DNA of 64,000 nucleotides from Gimesia algae. GTDB taxonomy: Bacteria; Planctomycetota; Planctomycetia; Planctomycetales; Planctomycetaceae. Positions 63,316 to 64,000 of the stretch are shown here, piece after piece. The DNA lies in the NCBI RefSeq assembly GCF_007746795.1, contig NZ_CP036343.1, forward strand, positions 5,617,357 through 5,681,356, given 5' to 3'. Every line of letters starts with the position of its first letter. Positions within the stretch are counted from its first letter, which is position 1. The position numbers and the translations under genes are program-made. Below the pieces are notes generated by a model. That model was given only the letters and a program-made list of their open reading frames with translations. It was not told the DNA's origin and did no database searches.

Positions 63316-64000
63316 ATGGAAGCCGGTCAAGACGCTCCTCAACCTGATCCGCAGACACCGCAGATCGATTCACTGTCTGAACAAGGCTCTGAATCTGATC
63401 GTCAGGAGGAACGTACGCGCATCGCAGCAGAGGTCGAAAGACAGGAAGCTCAATTGATCGCCCAATGGGATGCTGAAAAGATTCAGCACATGGCGGAGTT
63501 GGAAACCGAACTCCTGGAAAAAGAGGAGCTGGTAGAGAGACTCACCGAACAGCTGACTCAAGTCGCAGAACGCCTGGAACGCAGTCAGCATACCAGCCAC
63601 GAGTTGAAAGCCGCGGACAACCACCGGATTCAGGAACTGGAATCGATTCGACGGGAAGAAGAGGCGTTGATTGCGGCGCTCAAGGACCGCTTATCGCAGG
63701 TGGCAGAACAACTAGAACGCAGCCAGCAGAACCAGCATGAACTGACGGAATCGGATCTGCAACGTCTGCAGGAACTCGAAACGGAACTGCGGGAAAAAGA
63801 AACGCTGGTCAGCACTCTTACCGCACGGTTGTCGGAACTTGCGGAACAACTCAAAGTCACCCAGCGTGAAAAAGAAGAGCTGAGTGCGGCAGATCAGCAG
63901 CGAATTTTAGAACTGCAGACGGAACTCGAAGAAAAAGAGCAGTTGGTCGTTATCCTGACGGAACGCCTGGAACAGGTCGCCGAACAACTGGACCGCAGAC
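63316..64000 (+). CDS. N-terminal part of a coiled-coil protein with 46-residue repeats
   Basis: The frame opens at the ATG at 63316 (MEAGQDAPQPDPQ) and runs off the right edge, at least 228 residues. After a polar, proline-containing N-terminus of about 45 residues the protein is one charged helix. From residue 61 four repeats of exactly 46 residues occur (DNA period 138): each begins E-L-E/Q-T/S and contains L-[ST]-Q/E-[VL]-A-E-[QR]-L near position 21-27. A coiled-coil of this kind serves as a spacer, scaffold or filament-forming rod. No signal or membrane segment is seen at the N-terminus. The C-terminal part is outside the window. Confidence 0.8.
   Translation, partial: MEAGQDAPQPDPQTPQIDSLSEQGSESDRQEERTRIAAEVERQEAQLIAQWDAEKIQHMAELETELLEKEELVERLTEQLTQVAERLERSQHTSHELKAADNHRIQELESIRREEEALIAALKDRLSQVAEQLERSQQNQHELTESDLQRLQELETELREKETLVSTLTARLSELAEQLKVTQREKEELSAADQQRILELQTELEEKEQLVVILTERLEQVAEQLDRR
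63496..64000 (+). repeat. tandem 138-bp coding repeats (four units, last one cut)
   Basis: Units begin at 63496, 63634, 63772 and 63910, each exactly 138 bases apart, aligning E-L-E-T-E-L, E-L-E-S-I-R, E-L-E-T-E-L and E-L-Q-T-E-L at their starts. Identity between units is only moderate at the nucleotide level, so they are old repeats kept for the protein's sake rather than recent duplications. Confidence 0.85.

Noticed and set aside
63496..64000. CRISPR array or satellite DNA
   Set aside because: The 138-bp periodicity lies inside an open reading frame, units differ at many third positions, and there are no short direct repeats with spacers.

Overview
The window is about 64 kb of bacterial chromosome, gene dense, roughly 50% G+C by eye, with no transposase, integrase, phage gene or CRISPR array. 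The gene content points to a planctomycete, most likely of the Gimesia/Planctomyces type. It has two Tat-exported DUF1501 proteins, a secreted PQQ-type beta-propeller protein, an ECF sigma factor coupled to a large membrane-anchored FecR-like protein, a stand-alone GlmU-type uridylyltransferase, an orphan Flp pilin, a TPR protein with two RNA polymerase alpha-CTD-like domains, and many secreted proteins of unknown function. The genus is an inference from recall of these families, not from a search.

Layout. 1-8.9 kb: end of an aminotransferase gene, a Mug-type DNA glycosylase, several lipoproteins or secreted proteins, a PHP/DUF3604 protein and an EDR1-like transglutaminase. 8.9-16.7 kb: glycosyltransferase plus L-2-hydroxyglutarate oxidase, M20 peptidase, nitroreductase, a DUF1501 protein and FolK. 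16.8-26.6 kb: Flp pilin, infA, rnhA, recG, an LptF/G permease, a DksA/TraR zinc-finger protein, an HtrA protease and a DUF11-repeat surface protein. 27-37.5 kb: a plus-strand run with a LipB-like protein, lipA, a lipoyl-like mini-protein, holB, a RicT/PSP1 protein, a Minf_1886 protein, a membrane pyrophosphatase, rsfS and argS, followed by tRNA-Gln. 37.8-46.8 kb: a minus-strand run with the TPR/alpha-CTD protein, rsmB and aroA (translationally coupled), an epimerase, prs, a glmU-type gene and an outer-membrane protein. 47.5-55.5 kb: gpsA, the PQQ protein, a second DUF1501 protein, and the ECF sigma factor with its partner. 55.8-61.8 kb: a heavy-metal RND efflux operon flanked by two His-rich small proteins. 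62.2-64 kb: a 2-hydroxyacid dehydrogenase and the start of a coiled-coil repeat protein.

The most unusual points are these. (1) A lip cluster in which LipA is intact, but the neighbouring LipB-like protein lacks both catalytic residues and the neighbouring lipoyl-domain protein lacks the acceptor lysine. (2) An ungapped 86-nt intergenic repeat with three full copies and two degraded ones. (3) An rsfS gene with no ATG, GTG or TTG that can explain its conserved N-terminus, and a well-placed Shine-Dalgarno sequence before an ATC. (4) Exact 46-residue coiled-coil repeats at the right edge. (5) A possible switching leader RNA upstream of the Minf_1886 gene. Coordinates of starts were chosen from family alignments recalled from memory and from visible Shine-Dalgarno sequences.
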